A DNA stretch of 64,000 nt from Prolixibacteraceae bacterium UBA6029 (GTDB lineage Bacteria > Bacteroidota > Bacteroidia > Bacteroidales > Prolixibacteraceae), in assembly GCA_002429385.1 (NCBI GenBank), contig DIZL01000058.1, positions 154,440 to 218,439 of the forward strand, read 5' to 3'. The position numbers were made by a program, and so were the translations under genes. Below the pieces are notes generated by a model that saw only the letters and a program-made list of their open reading frames with translations, searched no databases and was not told the origin of the DNA. Below are positions 51,425-61,897 of this stretch, piece by piece (position 1 is the first letter of the stretch; each line of letters begins with the position of its first letter).

Positions 51425-53833
51425 ATGAGTATCCAAATCCACCAACCATTCAAAGTGTCTGTTGTCCTGCTGATACTGGTAACTTTATTTATCCCTGTAG
51501 TCTATGCCCAGGACGCTGCTTTTCTTAAACAGCTGGAACAAAGCCGGTATTTGAAACAGGTGATGAAGGTTGACCCAACCGATGCAGGATTGACCAGATG
51601 GACACAAAAGAAGGTGGAACGATCGAGGAGTTTGCCGCTGGCAGGGGATTTTAATGCTTTAAAAACCACTGGCCCCGGCAGCATTGAAATTGACCATCAC
51701 CTGACACGATCAAATCAAGGAAGTATACTGCTTAAGACACCTGCATCGCTTCCTGTGAAAAATCCCACCAATCGCAGTTACGCTTTTGCTGAAATAATAA
51801 GGCCTTTACAAGGCGAAGATTTAAGGGGGTACAATCGTTTTTCAGTTTGGGTATATGCAGATGTGCCCGGTTTTTATTCAGTTTTTGTGGGTTGCACCCT
51901 GTATAATGGCGGGAAACATGTTATGCCAGCACCGGGAAGATTTGAAGGGCAACACTTTGTAACGGTATATCCCAATAGCTGGCAGCAGATTATCTGGGAA
52001 ATGCCTGACCTGTATCGTGATTCTGTAAAGGGCTTTTCGGTCAGCATCATGCTGGGCGGTTCTCCAATGGGAGCCAGTGACAGCATGAAATTATATGTGG
52101 ATGACATGCGAATTGAGCAGGTTGAGGCCGAAAACAGCAGAGGCTTTAACTTACGGGAAAATGCTATCGCGTATTGCCATAGCGGCTATCGGTTGGGGTC
52201 TGTTAAACAGGCTTTGGTGCAAAACAGTCCGGATCACCATTTTCAACTCCTGAATGCTAAAAATGAGACCGTATTCAAGGGAGAGGGCATAAAGTCAGAG
52301 AATGGTTTTATACAGTTTGATTTCAGTAATTTTAATACTCCGGGATATTATACCCTTCAAACAGGCAACCGGACCACCAGACCTTTTGCCATAGGGGATG
52401 AGGCCTGGCTGGCTACGGCATGGAGGACGCTAAACTTTTTCTTTGCAGAAAGATGCGGTTATGATCAGCCTGGGATCCATCAGGTTTGTCACCAGGATGT
52501 GATATGTGTTCACCCGGATGGTCGCCGAATTAATGTGAACGGGGGCTGGCATGATGCTGCAGACCTTACCCAGGGGGTGGGCAATACGGCCCGTGGTGGG
52601 ATGGCCATGCTGGAGCTGGCCAAAGCAGTGGAGAACAAAAACAAAGAATTGTATGAACGTTTGCTGGAAGAAGCAAGGTGGGGCTTAGATTGGACCCTGA
52701 AAACACGCTTTGGCGATGGCTATCGCGATGGCGGGATGATAATAGGTATCTGGACCGATAATATTACCGGGACCAAAGATGATATGGAAACGAAGGCTTC
52801 CAATAATCCAATGGATAATTTTATTGCAGCATCATACTGTGCCATGGCTGTTCCATTTTACAAGAATGATGATCCAGTATTTGCTCGCTGGTGTAAAAAC
52901 AGTGCCATTGAAGATTTTAAGTTTGCCAATGAACTATTGGACACTACTAAAACCAAAAAGAACGAAGTGGAATTGTATTCACAGGCCATGGTTACCTCTA
53001 TGTATCTTTACCGGCTCACCCGGGAACAATCGTATCTTGATTGGGGGGCACAATATGCCCAGCTGGTAATGGAATGCCAGCAAATGGAAAGACGCACCGA
53101 TTGGTGTGTACCCTTACATGGCTTTTTTTACGAAACCCGTGAAAAGAAACGCATACTGGAATTTTTTCACCGCAGCAACGAAGAACTCATGGTACAGGGA
53201 CTAAGCATGTTGCTTACCGATGCGCCCAAACATGACAGAGCGCCGGAATGGAAAGCATCCTGCAGGGCTTATGCCGATTATCTGCTTGACATTTCAAAAA
53301 TGATCCCTTCCTACGGAATACTCCCGGCAGCAGTGTATGAATTGAACAATGCAGAATTTTCGGGTATATATCATGAAGGGGATAAAGTGGGCATGCCCAC
53401 GATGGAAGAATACAATGCCCAGGTGAAAAATGGCATTCCGCTATCGGCAAATTTTTACCTGCGACGCTTTCCTGTGGCTTACCAGTTTCGCGGTTTTCAT
53501 GCCGTACTGATGGGAAAGGCAAAAGCGGCCTTTATACTTTCGGGTTTACTACATGATCCGGAATTAAAAAACATTGGTACCCGTCAACTGGAATACATTG
53601 TTGGCTACAATCCATTTGCCATGAGTACTATTTATGGAGATGGATACGATTATCCTCCATTATATGGGGCTTATGCTGGTGATGTGGTAGGGGCAGTTCC
53701 AGTTGGTATAGAAACTTTTGAAAATGACGATGAACCCTATATGCCCATGCAGGTCAATGCAACTTATAAGGAAATATGGGCACATACCACCGAAAGTACC
53801 ATGTGGTTATTGGCCAGGTTGTTTGACGAATAG
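51425..53833 (+). CDS. Exported glycoside hydrolase family 9 (CelD_N-type) endoglucanase-like enzyme
   Basis: The 802-residue product has a signal sequence (about residues 10-28), an N-terminal carbohydrate-associated domain, an Ig-like CelD_N domain (about 235-325, ending TTRPFAIGDEAW), and a GH9 (alpha/alpha)6 catalytic domain. The catalytic motif NGGWHDAADL has D377 and D380, and the C-terminal TYKEIWAHTTESTMW carries the expected acidic residue. GH9 enzymes hydrolyse beta-1,4-glucans or related polysaccharides by inversion. No SusC/D genes are nearby, so it is not part of a visible PUL. Confidence 0.85.
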   Translation: MSIQIHQPFKVSVVLLILVTLFIPVVYAQDAAFLKQLEQSRYLKQVMKVDPTDAGLTRWTQKKVERSRSLPLAGDFNALKTTGPGSIEIDHHLTRSNQGSILLKTPASLPVKNPTNRSYAFAEIIRPLQGEDLRGYNRFSVWVYADVPGFYSVFVGCTLYNGGKHVMPAPGRFEGQHFVTVYPNSWQQIIWEMPDLYRDSVKGFSVSIMLGGSPMGASDSMKLYVDDMRIEQVEAENSRGFNLRENAIAYCHSGYRLGSVKQALVQNSPDHHFQLLNAKNETVFKGEGIKSENGFIQFDFSNFNTPGYYTLQTGNRTTRPFAIGDEAWLATAWRTLNFFFAERCGYDQPGIHQVCHQDVICVHPDGRRINVNGGWHDAADLTQGVGNTARGGMAMLELAKAVENKNKELYERLLEEARWGLDWTLKTRFGDGYRDGGMIIGIWTDNITGTKDDMETKASNNPMDNFIAASYCAMAVPFYKNDDPVFARWCKNSAIEDFKFANELLDTTKTKKNEVELYSQAMVTSMYLYRLTREQSYLDWGAQYAQLVMECQQMERRTDWCVPLHGFFYETREKKRILEFFHRSNEELMVQGLSMLLTDAPKHDRAPEWKASCRAYADYLLDISKMIPSYGILPAAVYELNNAEFSGIYHEGDKVGMPTMEEYNAQVKNGIPLSANFYLRRFPVAYQFRGFHAVLMGKAKAAFILSGLLHDPELKNIGTRQLEYIVGYNPFAMSTIYGDGYDYPPLYGAYAGDVVGAVPVGIETFENDDEPYMPMQVNATYKEIWAHTTESTMWLLARLFDE

Positions 53834-54072
53834 GGAAATGAAACAAGGGTTGTAATGGTTGTCCTATTCATTGGATACATTAAAGCTGTGATAAATAACA
53901 GAGAAAAATCAGTCAAAAGTATAGAGAACTCGTCAGAACCTCGTAACTTGGTGATCAGATCTATCGGGTATAAAATCTAAAGATGGTATATTTTCATGAC
54001 CGAATTCATGAAAAGCATAAGGTGACTTTCTTTACATTGGAGCCGGAAATCTTTCCAGTTTAAAACAGAATT

Positions 54073-55341
54073 ATGAGACTGATTCTCCAGAATATTAAGG
54101 AACTTGTTCAAGTTGATCCCAAAAGCAGGTTATGGGTTGCCGGGAAATCGATGGCCGAGGTTCAAACCCTGAAGAATGCATTCCTGATTATTCAGGATGA
54201 GCAGATTAAAGACTATGGCCTGATGGAAAACCTCAGTCAGGCTGAATATGAGACGGACGATGTCATGATGGAAATTGACTGTTCGGGGAAGATGGTTTTT
54301 CCCAGTTACTGCGATTCGCACACCCACCTGGTCTTTGCTGCCACCCGTGAGCATGAGTTTGTCGATCGTCTGAAAGGGCTGACCTATGAAGAAATGGCCC
54401 TGAACGGTGGGGGTATCCTGAATTCGGCTATTCTCTTACAGGAAATGGCGGAGGATGATTTGTTTGATCAGGCGATGGGAAGGCTGGAAGAAATTGCCAT
54501 GCTGGGCACCGGGGCTGTCGAAATAAAAAGCGGTTACGGACTGACCACGGAATCGGAATTGAAGATGCTAAGAGTGATCCGACGCATGAAGCAACATTCG
54601 CCACTGATGATTAAATCAACTTTCCTGGCTCATGCCTTTCCATTGAAATACAGGAATAAGCGTAAAGAGTATATGAGTTTGCTGATCGATGAGATGCTGC
54701 CATTGATTGCCGCTGACGAGCTGGCTGATTATGTGGATGTGTTTTGTGATCGCGGATTTTTCACCATGGAGGAAACCGAACATATCCTGAAGGCAGGCAT
54801 CAGGCTGGGAATGCTGGGGAAAGTGCATGCTAACGAACTGGCCAATTCAGGAGGTGTCCAGGTAGGTATTAAATACAATACGGTGTCTGTGGATCATTTG
54901 GAATATGTTGAAGACGAAGAAATATCGGCCTTGCTGGGAAGCGAAACTATGCCGACCGTTTTGCCGGGTGCAGCATTTTTCCTGGATTTGAAACTAGCCC
55001 CTGTACGAAGGATGATTGATGCCGGATTACCCATAGCCCTGGCATCCGATTATAATCCGGGTACATCGCCTTCGGGAAATATGAATTTTATTCAGACGCT
55101 TGGCTGTTTGAAATACGGGATGACTCCTGAGGAAACCATACATGCCACCACCATCAATTCAGCTTATGCCATGGGTATCAGCAAAAGCTATGGTAGTATT
55201 GCCCGCGGGAAAGTGGCCAACCTGTTTATCACCAAAGAAATATCATCGTATGCCGTTATTCCGTATTCGTTTGGTACAAACCTGATTGAAACGATCATCC
55301 TCAATGGAGAGATTCAAGGAGTTGCGGATTTCGAGCTTTGA
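54073..55341 (+). CDS. hutI: Imidazolonepropionase
   Basis: The 422-residue amidohydrolase opens the imidazolone ring in histidine degradation, making N-formimino-glutamate. It has the metal site motif SHTHLVFAATREHEFVDRLKGLTYEE with two His, MLGTGAVEIKSGYGL, VHANELANSGG and SDYNPGTSPSGNM, all typical. Length normal. It is 45 nt upstream of ftcD, which acts on the next intermediate; hutH and hutU are not in the window. Confidence 0.93.
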   Translation: MRLILQNIKELVQVDPKSRLWVAGKSMAEVQTLKNAFLIIQDEQIKDYGLMENLSQAEYETDDVMMEIDCSGKMVFPSYCDSHTHLVFAATREHEFVDRLKGLTYEEMALNGGGILNSAILLQEMAEDDLFDQAMGRLEEIAMLGTGAVEIKSGYGLTTESELKMLRVIRRMKQHSPLMIKSTFLAHAFPLKYRNKRKEYMSLLIDEMLPLIAADELADYVDVFCDRGFFTMEETEHILKAGIRLGMLGKVHANELANSGGVQVGIKYNTVSVDHLEYVEDEEISALLGSETMPTVLPGAAFFLDLKLAPVRRMIDAGLPIALASDYNPGTSPSGNMNFIQTLGCLKYGMTPEETIHATTINSAYAMGISKSYGSIARGKVANLFITKEISSYAVIPYSFGTNLIETIILNGEIQGVADFEL

Positions 55342-55386
55342 ACTTGAAACAGATATTAACCAAGAATATACAATCTCATACATACT

Positions 55387-57066
55387 ATGAAACAACTAAT
55401 TGAATGTGTTCCGAATTATTCGGAGGGGAGAGATGAAAAAATAATCCGGCAAATTACAGACGCTATTACCGGGGTTGAAGGAATAAAACTCCTGAATGTT
55501 GATCCGGGCAAGGCGACTAACCGAACGGTGGTGACTTTTGTGGGCGAGCCGGAACAGGTAGTTGAGGCTGCTTTCCAGGGAGCTAAAATGGCTGCCCAAC
55601 TCATCGATATGAGTAAACACAGAGGTGAGCATCCGCGCTTTGGGGCAACCGATGTTTGTCCGCTAATTCCGATTGTAAACATAACGATGGAAGAGACTGT
55701 GTTTTATGCACGCAAACTGGCAAAGAGAATAGGAGAGGAGCTGGGAATTTCAGTATACTGCTATGAGTTTGCTGCTGCCAGTCAAAGTCGAATGAGTTTG
55801 GCAAATTGCCGGGCAGGAGAATATGAAGGACTGAAGGAAAAACTGGCCCAACCAGAATGGAAGCCTGATTTTGGTCCTGCCGAATTGAATGAACGGTCAG
55901 GAGCAACGGCAGTGGGAGCGCGTAATTTTCTGATTGCCTACAATGTCAACCTGAATACAACTTCGGTGCGGCGGGCCAATTCGATTGCATTTGATGTTCG
56001 GGAGGCTGGTCGTGTGGTTCGGGAAGGCGATCCGGTCACAGGTAAAATTGTGAATGACGAAAACGGAGAGCCTATGCGGATACCGGGCACGCTACGTAAA
56101 GTGCGTGCCATCGGCTGGTATATCCAGGAATATGGTATTGCACAAATATCGATGAACCTGACTGATATAACAGTCACTTCCATGCATCAGGCGTTCAATG
56201 AAGTGGTTGAGAAAGCCCGTGACCGGGGAATACGGGTGACCGGATCTGAACTGATCGGAGTCATTCCTTTGCAGGCCATGCTTGATGCCGGAAAGTACTT
56301 TCTTAAGAAACAGCAACGTTCGGTGGGTATTCCTGACGAAGAGATCATCAAAATTGCCGTCAGGTCACTTGGATTGAATGAGCTTACCCCGTTTGATCCG
56401 AAGAAAAGAATCATCGAATACCTCATAGATGAACAGCAAAATAAACTGGCCGATCTGACTTTGTCGGGATTCTCCAACGAAACCTTATCCGAATCACCTG
56501 CTCCAGGCGGAGGTTCAGTGTCGGCTTATGTTGGTGCACTGGGAGCAGCCCTGGGAACCATGGTGGCGAATCTTTCGGCACACAAAAGAGGTTGGGACGA
56601 CCAATGGGAAGAATTCTCTGATTGGGCAGAAAAAGGTAAAAAAGCGCATGACCGATTACTGACATTGGTCGATGAAGACACCTCCTCATTCAATGCCATT
56701 ATGGATGCATTCAGTCTTCCAAAAAACAACGATCAGGAGAAAAAGAATCGTTCGGCTGCCATTCAGGCTGCTACCAAAAAGGCTATCGAAGTGCCGTTTG
56801 AAGTGATGCAGACCGCTTATCAATCGCTTGAAGTGATTGGGGCAATGGCTGAAATTGGAAATCCCAATTCAGTTTCGGATGCAGGAGTCGGAGCCTTGTG
56901 TGTCAGGACAGCAGTCTACGGAGCATACCTGAATGTGCGGATCAATGCCACCGGCTTGACGGATAAAGCTTTTGCCGGGGAAATACTGAGTAAGGCTAAC
57001 AGGCTCCTACAGGAAACAAAAGACAAGGAAGCTGATATACTTAAATTAGTGGAATCTAAAATCTGA
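55387..57066 (+). CDS. ftcD: Bifunctional glutamate formimidoyltransferase / formimidoyl-THF cyclodeaminase
   Basis: The 559-residue protein moves the formimino group of formiminoglutamate to tetrahydrofolate and then deaminates it. Residues 1-330 form the transferase (ECVPNYSEGRDEKIIRQI ... KHRGEHPRFGATDVCPLIP ... ARNFLIAYNVNL), and about 350-559 the cyclodeaminase (SESPAPGGGSVSAYVGALGAALG). The two-domain fusion is the usual form in Bacteroidota and animals. It follows hutI in an operon. Confidence 0.95.
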   Translation: MKQLIECVPNYSEGRDEKIIRQITDAITGVEGIKLLNVDPGKATNRTVVTFVGEPEQVVEAAFQGAKMAAQLIDMSKHRGEHPRFGATDVCPLIPIVNITMEETVFYARKLAKRIGEELGISVYCYEFAAASQSRMSLANCRAGEYEGLKEKLAQPEWKPDFGPAELNERSGATAVGARNFLIAYNVNLNTTSVRRANSIAFDVREAGRVVREGDPVTGKIVNDENGEPMRIPGTLRKVRAIGWYIQEYGIAQISMNLTDITVTSMHQAFNEVVEKARDRGIRVTGSELIGVIPLQAMLDAGKYFLKKQQRSVGIPDEEIIKIAVRSLGLNELTPFDPKKRIIEYLIDEQQNKLADLTLSGFSNETLSESPAPGGGSVSAYVGALGAALGTMVANLSAHKRGWDDQWEEFSDWAEKGKKAHDRLLTLVDEDTSSFNAIMDAFSLPKNNDQEKKNRSAAIQAATKKAIEVPFEVMQTAYQSLEVIGAMAEIGNPNSVSDAGVGALCVRTAVYGAYLNVRINATGLTDKAFAGEILSKANRLLQETKDKEADILKLVESKI

Positions 57067-57095
57067 TAAGTATTCTCCGAAAAGACAACAAATAA

Positions 57096-57196
57096 TTTTT
57101 GCCACCAAAACGCCAAAACACTAAAGTACACGATATCTTGATATTCAAATGCTGTTTTTGGTGGGATTTGGTGTTTTGGTGTTTTTGTGGCAGAAG
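57096..57196. repeat. Imperfect inverted repeat after ftcD
   Basis: 57096-57125 (TTTTTGCCACCAAAAC start) and 57167-57196 (TTTGGTGTTTTGG start) are near-complementary 30-nt arms of A/C- and T/G-rich repeats. It may terminate the hutI-ftcD transcript. Confidence 0.65.
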
Positions 57197-57282
57197 AATT
57201 GTTTTCGGACTCATTCAAATTGTTAGGTTTATATTCAATGTATTGCCCAAAATTAAACACTAGATTAGCTTAGAAAATAATC

Positions 57283-57603
57283 ATGATTTCACAAACGCCA
57301 ACGCCACCCTATTATGCAGTGATTTTTACCTCTGTTCGCATGGAGTGTGATCATGGATATTCTGAAATGTCAGATAATATGGTTGAACTGGCTCAGCAGC
57401 AGAATGGTTACCTGGGAATGGAATCTGCCCGAAACGAGATTGGTATTACTGTTTCCTATTGGCGCGATCTGGAGTCTATTCGCAAATGGCGTGAGAACAC
57501 AGACCATACCTTTGCTCGTGAGAAAGGTCGGAAAGAATGGTATAAATCTTTCAAAACCCGTATCGCCAGAGTGGAGCTGGATTATGAGTTTGAGCGGGAA
57601 TAA
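57283..57603 (+). CDS. Antibiotic biosynthesis monooxygenase (ABM)-domain protein
   Basis: The 106-residue product matches the ABM ferredoxin-like fold: YYAVIFTSVR, then DNMVELAQQQNGYLGMESARNEIGITVSYWRDLESIRKWRENTDH and a C-terminal YKSFKTRIARVE. Members are cofactor-free monooxygenases or haem-degrading enzymes, and many are uncharacterised. Its stop faces the stop of the convergent DUF169 gene 4 nt away. Confidence 0.8.
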   Translation: MISQTPTPPYYAVIFTSVRMECDHGYSEMSDNMVELAQQQNGYLGMESARNEIGITVSYWRDLESIRKWRENTDHTFAREKGRKEWYKSFKTRIARVELDYEFERE

Positions 57604-57607
57604 GAGA

Positions 57608-58354
57608 TTACCTTATGATCCGTTCTTTAATCGTTGCCCAATTGTGAGTTGTGACAAAACTTTCTGGAAGTATTTCTGCTATTTTTTTCAGAAATGAATA
57701 AGGCATAGCGAATGAAAGCAAATCAGATGGCATTCTGGTACGGGCAGAGATGTCAAAAAGACCCATAACCGCTTTCTCATCCTTTTCCCTTGACAGTTTT
57801 AATGGGAGTGTTACCAATGCCATGCAAGCCGAAGCAAAAGGCGCCAATACACGATCCATACTTCCGGGAGCATCATAATGAGACAAAAAGACCAAGGCAC
57901 TCAACTGGTCGGGATTCACAAAAAACAAAGCTGATTCGGGTTCTTCATGCGGTAAAAAATCCTCCAAAGGTTTAATGACCAGATAGTGCTTTTCAGGTTT
58001 TACCGGAAGGATATTGTCGATTAAAGTCTTCGCCAGACTGGGATTTTGGATAAGTCGTTCACAGGGCCGCCAGAAGTCATCCTTGTTTGAAAGAAAATAT
58101 TCAATTCCTTCAAAAATTGTATCCTGAAAGCCCAGGTAAAAAGCAGAGCATGGCCATCCGGTCGATTCTTCGGCAAATACCAGAGGGATTCCGGTGGATG
58201 CTTTCAGAATAAATGGAACGATACAACCACTTCCTTTTTTCTTTAATTCAAGAGCATTTGGTGGTTTTTCATCGCTGAAATATATGCCGCAGGGTTTGTA
58301 TTTATCCAGCTTAAGCGCTTCGGTAAAGGCTTTTGAAATATCAGTTGTGGTCAT
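57608..58354 (-). CDS. DUF169 family protein
   Basis: The 248-residue product has KPCGIYFSDEKP, GCIVPFILKASTGIPLVFAEESTGWPCSAFYLGF and EPESALFFVNPDQLSALVFLSHYD, matching DUF169. Two Cys (in GSGC and PCSAF) and an invariant-looking aromatic set suggest cofactor or metal binding. Function unknown. It is convergent with the ABM gene. Confidence 0.85.
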   Translation of the reverse strand: MTTTDISKAFTEALKLDKYKPCGIYFSDEKPPNALELKKKGSGCIVPFILKASTGIPLVFAEESTGWPCSAFYLGFQDTIFEGIEYFLSNKDDFWRPCERLIQNPSLAKTLIDNILPVKPEKHYLVIKPLEDFLPHEEPESALFFVNPDQLSALVFLSHYDAPGSMDRVLAPFASACMALVTLPLKLSREKDEKAVMGLFDISARTRMPSDLLSFAMPYSFLKKIAEILPESFVTTHNWATIKERIIR

Positions 58355-59008
58355 TGGACTGTCTTATTTAAGTATATTTTTAATGACGGAAACAGATTTC
58401 CGTGTTTTAAGGTTTTTAAATCAGTTATGCAAATTAATTCAAATTTATACAAAAGATACCATCATTCAGGTCAATTGTTTTATAGCGTCTTCCGATATTG
58501 TGACAAAGCCAAATAAAGATTCGATAGCCATAATCCAATCAGATATATGATGTGAAAAAGCATAGTGCAAATGGATGCAAATGAGTGCAAATTAAATCGT
58601 TTTGCAGGATAGTAAACTTACTGTGTTTACCTTTATTGAAACAAATGGATAAAGAAGAATTTTCCGGGGAAAGTCCAGAAGCGTCCAGAGTTTCAATACA
58701 ATAAATTCAAAGATCCGGACGACAATTTTACATGGTGTTTGAACTGGTTACAACTGCAACAGTCGTAACGTCCGGTTTGAAAACAGCCGACAGATTCCCG
58801 GAGATTTGATGGGTTCATCATTTTTGGAGATCATTTTAGTTCACAGGGTGGTTTCATTTGGATGAACGGCGTTCTTTGACATCGTGGGATAAAAATTACA
58901 GAAGGTTGGGGGCCATTATTATAAAAGCAATATTCTCCTCCTGTCTGGCTTGCCAGACTGGAGGGAATATTTAAAGAAAGCGGCGATTAAAAATCGCCGA
59001 ACCCGTAT
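58355..59008. other. Intergenic region with inverted repeats
   Basis: No gene found. TAAATTTG on the minus strand (58447-58440) is a -7 box for the DUF169 gene. A TGCAAAT motif recurs three times near 58567-58593. A 43-bp inverted repeat at 58929-58971 (GTCTGG-CTTG-CCAGAC core) and the gnd terminator lie at the right end. Confidence 0.5.
58975..58999 (-). terminator. Terminator of gnd (minus strand)
   Basis: CGGCGATT (58981-58988) and AATCGCCG (58992-58999) are exact inverted copies; on the minus strand the hairpin is followed by a T-rich tract, 10 nt after the gnd stop. Confidence 0.6.
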
Positions 59009-60463
59009 CTAAACCACATAGGTCGTTGATGCGGTATCACCCCCTCTGCCTGTCCAGTTGGTATGGAAGAATTTGCCGCGAGGCTGGTCAACACGTTCGT
59101 AAGTATGGGCGCCAAAGTAGTCGCGCTGAGCCTGCAACAGATTGGCAGGTAATCGTTCGCTGCGGATTCCGTCGAAATAGCAAAGTGCGGAAGTCAGTGC
59201 AGGAACCGGAATTCCATTGGTCAGCGCTGTGGCGCATACACGACGCCATCCGGCTTGTGCTTTCTCAATAATTTCTTTGAAATACGGTGCGAGCAACAGG
59301 TTATGCAGATCGGGATTTATTTCAAAGGCTTTTTTGATATCGGCTAAGAATACTGAACGAATGATACATCCACCGCGCCACATCAGGGCGATGCCGCCAT
59401 AGTTCAGGTTCCAGCCGTATTCTTTCGCAGCTTCCATCATCAGGTTATAGCCTTGAGCATATGAAATAATTTTGGCACCAAACAAGGCATCTTTCAAGTC
59501 CAGAATCATTTGCGCTTTATCAATGGTTTTATCTACTGCCGGTCCGTTAAGTATTTTGGAAGCTTCAACGCGCATATCTTTTTGGGCTGATAAGCAACGC
59601 GCAAATACCGATTCACCGATCAGGGTTAACGGAATTCCAAGATCAAGGGCAGATACGGCAGTCCATTTTCCTGTGCCTTTTTGTCCGGCAGTATCGAGGA
59701 TTTTCTCAACTAATGCTTCCCCCTTTTCGTCCTTGAAACCTAGGATATCGCGGGTAATTTCAATCAGGTAGGAATCCAAATCTCCCTTGTTCCATATTTC
59801 AAAAACATCATGCATTTCGTCGGCACTTAGGCCCAGCATTTCTTTCATCAGTTGGTAGGCTTCGCAGATGATCTGCATATCACCATACTCGATGCCATTG
59901 TGTACCATTTTTACAAAGTGACCTGCACCACCTTCACCTACCCAATCACAGCATGGAGTTCCGTCTTCCACTTTTGCCGCTACGGCCTGGAAGATTTCTT
60001 TCACTGCAGGCCAAGCAGCAGGTGAACCGCCGGGCATCATCGATGGTCCCAGTAAAGCGCCTTCTTCTCCTCCCGAAACGCCGGTTCCGATGTAGAGCAA
60101 CCCTTTGCTTTCAACATATTTAGCACGACGTATCGTATCAAGGAAATAGGAGTTTCCACCATCAATAATGATATCGCCAGCTTCCAGATGAGGAATAATC
60201 TGTTCGATAAAATCATCCACCGGTTGTCCTGCTTTGACAAGCATCATCACTTTGCGCGGACGTTCAAGTGAGGCACATAATTCTGCAATGGAATGGGTCC
60301 CAATGAAGTTTTTGCCAGCACCCCTGCCAGCCATAAACTCATCAACCCTTGCAACGGTGCGGTTAAAAACAGCAACAGTAAAGCCTTTGCTTTCCATGTT
60401 CAATACCAGATTCTCGCCCATGACGGCTAACCCAATCAGTCCAATGTCTGCTAATTTTTTCAT
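59009..60463 (-). CDS. gnd: 6-phosphogluconate dehydrogenase (decarboxylating)
   Basis: The 484-residue enzyme oxidises 6-phosphogluconate to ribulose 5-phosphate with CO2 release in the oxidative pentose phosphate pathway. It has the Rossmann motif GLAVMGENLVLN, IIDGGNSYFLDT, TGVSGGEEGALLGPSMMPGG (substrate-binding), GHFVKMVHNGIEYGDMQ (catalytic Lys and Asn) and the C-terminal GRGGDTASTTYVV. Full length. Its neighbours pdxB and an oxidoreductase share the strand but the 250-bp gap with hairpins suggests separate transcription. Confidence 0.95.
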   Translation of the reverse strand: MKKLADIGLIGLAVMGENLVLNMESKGFTVAVFNRTVARVDEFMAGRGAGKNFIGTHSIAELCASLERPRKVMMLVKAGQPVDDFIEQIIPHLEAGDIIIDGGNSYFLDTIRRAKYVESKGLLYIGTGVSGGEEGALLGPSMMPGGSPAAWPAVKEIFQAVAAKVEDGTPCCDWVGEGGAGHFVKMVHNGIEYGDMQIICEAYQLMKEMLGLSADEMHDVFEIWNKGDLDSYLIEITRDILGFKDEKGEALVEKILDTAGQKGTGKWTAVSALDLGIPLTLIGESVFARCLSAQKDMRVEASKILNGPAVDKTIDKAQMILDLKDALFGAKIISYAQGYNLMMEAAKEYGWNLNYGGIALMWRGGCIIRSVFLADIKKAFEINPDLHNLLLAPYFKEIIEKAQAGWRRVCATALTNGIPVPALTSALCYFDGIRSERLPANLLQAQRDYFGAHTYERVDQPRGKFFHTNWTGRGGDTASTTYVV

Positions 60464-60490
60464 TTGTTATTATTTATTATAACTGTTAAA

Positions 60491-60676
60491 ACCACCTCCT
60501 TTGGTGGTGGTCATGTATAAATTGGCTTTGCCTAAAAATTATTAATCAACAGATATGGCAATTTTTAATTTTACGCCTATCATTATCAAGAAGATTAAGA
60601 AGCATCAGAAGAGCTACAAATGTCCGGATTCCGCCCCTTACAGGGGCTTTACAAGTCCACCTTCTTAGATGGTGGA
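60491..60676. repeat. Three short hairpins between gnd and pdxB
   Basis: ACCACC/GGTGGT (60491-60508), GCCCC/GGGGC (60633-60647) and TCCACC/GGTGGA (60656-60676) lie in the 250-bp gap. The last is a candidate pdxB terminator on the minus strand; none has a strong T tract. Confidence 0.5.
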
Positions 60677-60714
60677 TTCTTTAATGTTTTTAAGTTTTCA
60701 GTAATGTCCATAAT

Positions 60715-61839
60715 CTATGCTATTTCAAAGCCAAGTTCTTTTATCGTTTCAAGTGTTACCCGATTTACATTTTTCGCATGAATGGTATATACCGGAAATT
60801 CTCTTCGGACCGGATAGTCACCACGAAGCTTTTCAAACTGTTTAGGATTAATACGAAGGGCAGCATCATCGGTTCGGATGTCATAAGTGACCAACACTGC
60901 TTTTGATAAGATTTCTTCTTCTGAAAGATTCAATCCGTCCAATTCAATGTGGGTATTCTTTGGAAGTTCCACCTGTTGAGCTTGCCAGTGGTCAATTCCA
61001 AGACCAAAAAAGCGACTCACTGCCTGAATGCTCATGCTTGTACCATTTGCTTTACCGTCTTTCGAATAACCGGCAATATGGGGTGTGGCCAGATCAACCA
61101 ATTCCAGTAATTCCTTGTCTATGGAAGGTTCATTTTCCCAGCAATCAACTACTAATCCAGAGATCAGACCGTCCTTTAAAGCCGACTTTGCTGAAAGTGT
61201 ATCAAATACTTCTCCGCGACATGAATTAATTACAATGGGTTGCCGCTCCAGGGCTTTAAAAAAATGAGCATCGGCCAGATGATAGGTTGCATCTTCGCCT
61301 TGCATATTCAAAGGAATGTGCAAGGTAATGATATCGGCTTCTTCCATGATTTGGCTTAAGCTGCAAAATTGTTCAGTTCCTTCAGCACGTTCACGGGGAG
61401 GATCATTTAGTAGAACCTTCATCCCCAGTAATTCACAAACGTGTGCAACTTTGGAGCCCACCTGTCCGACACCAACAACTCCAATGGTTTTTCCTTTGAG
61501 GTGGAATCCTTTCTTTTGGGCCAATACAAAGAGGGCCGAGGCGATGTATTGTTCCACTGATTTGCTGTTGCATCCGGGGGCATTGGTCCATTGTATGCCA
61601 GCTTTTGCACAATAGTCGGTATCAATATGGTCATACCCTATAGTTGATGTGGCAATAAATTTTACGGATGAATCTTCGAGCAAGTGCTGATTGCAAATCG
61701 TACGGGTACGGGTAATAATTGCATCCGCATCCTTTACTATTTCGGGCGTTGTTTTGGGTCCTGAAAGGTAAACTACTTCACCAAATGGCTCCAGCACTCC
61801 ATGGATATATGGTATTTTATCGTCGATTATAAATTTCAT
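60715..61839 (-). CDS. pdxB: 4-phosphoerythronate dehydrogenase
   Basis: The 374-residue enzyme oxidises 4-phosphoerythronate in the DXP-dependent pyridoxal phosphate pathway. It has STIGYDHIDTDYC, the NAD fold GVVGVGQVGSKVAHV, INSCRGEVFDT and the catalytic His in TPHIAGYS, plus a C-terminal dimerisation domain typical of PdxB and absent in other D-2-hydroxyacid dehydrogenases. It is 58 nt after the Gfo/Idh/MocA gene. Confidence 0.92.
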   Translation of the reverse strand: MKFIIDDKIPYIHGVLEPFGEVVYLSGPKTTPEIVKDADAIITRTRTICNQHLLEDSSVKFIATSTIGYDHIDTDYCAKAGIQWTNAPGCNSKSVEQYIASALFVLAQKKGFHLKGKTIGVVGVGQVGSKVAHVCELLGMKVLLNDPPRERAEGTEQFCSLSQIMEEADIITLHIPLNMQGEDATYHLADAHFFKALERQPIVINSCRGEVFDTLSAKSALKDGLISGLVVDCWENEPSIDKELLELVDLATPHIAGYSKDGKANGTSMSIQAVSRFFGLGIDHWQAQQVELPKNTHIELDGLNLSEEEILSKAVLVTYDIRTDDAALRINPKQFEKLRGDYPVRREFPVYTIHAKNVNRVTLETIKELGFEIA

Positions 61840-61897
61840 AGTTTCAAGATCAAAATTCCAGCTTTGGAATGAATTTGATTATTAATCGTTTACACTT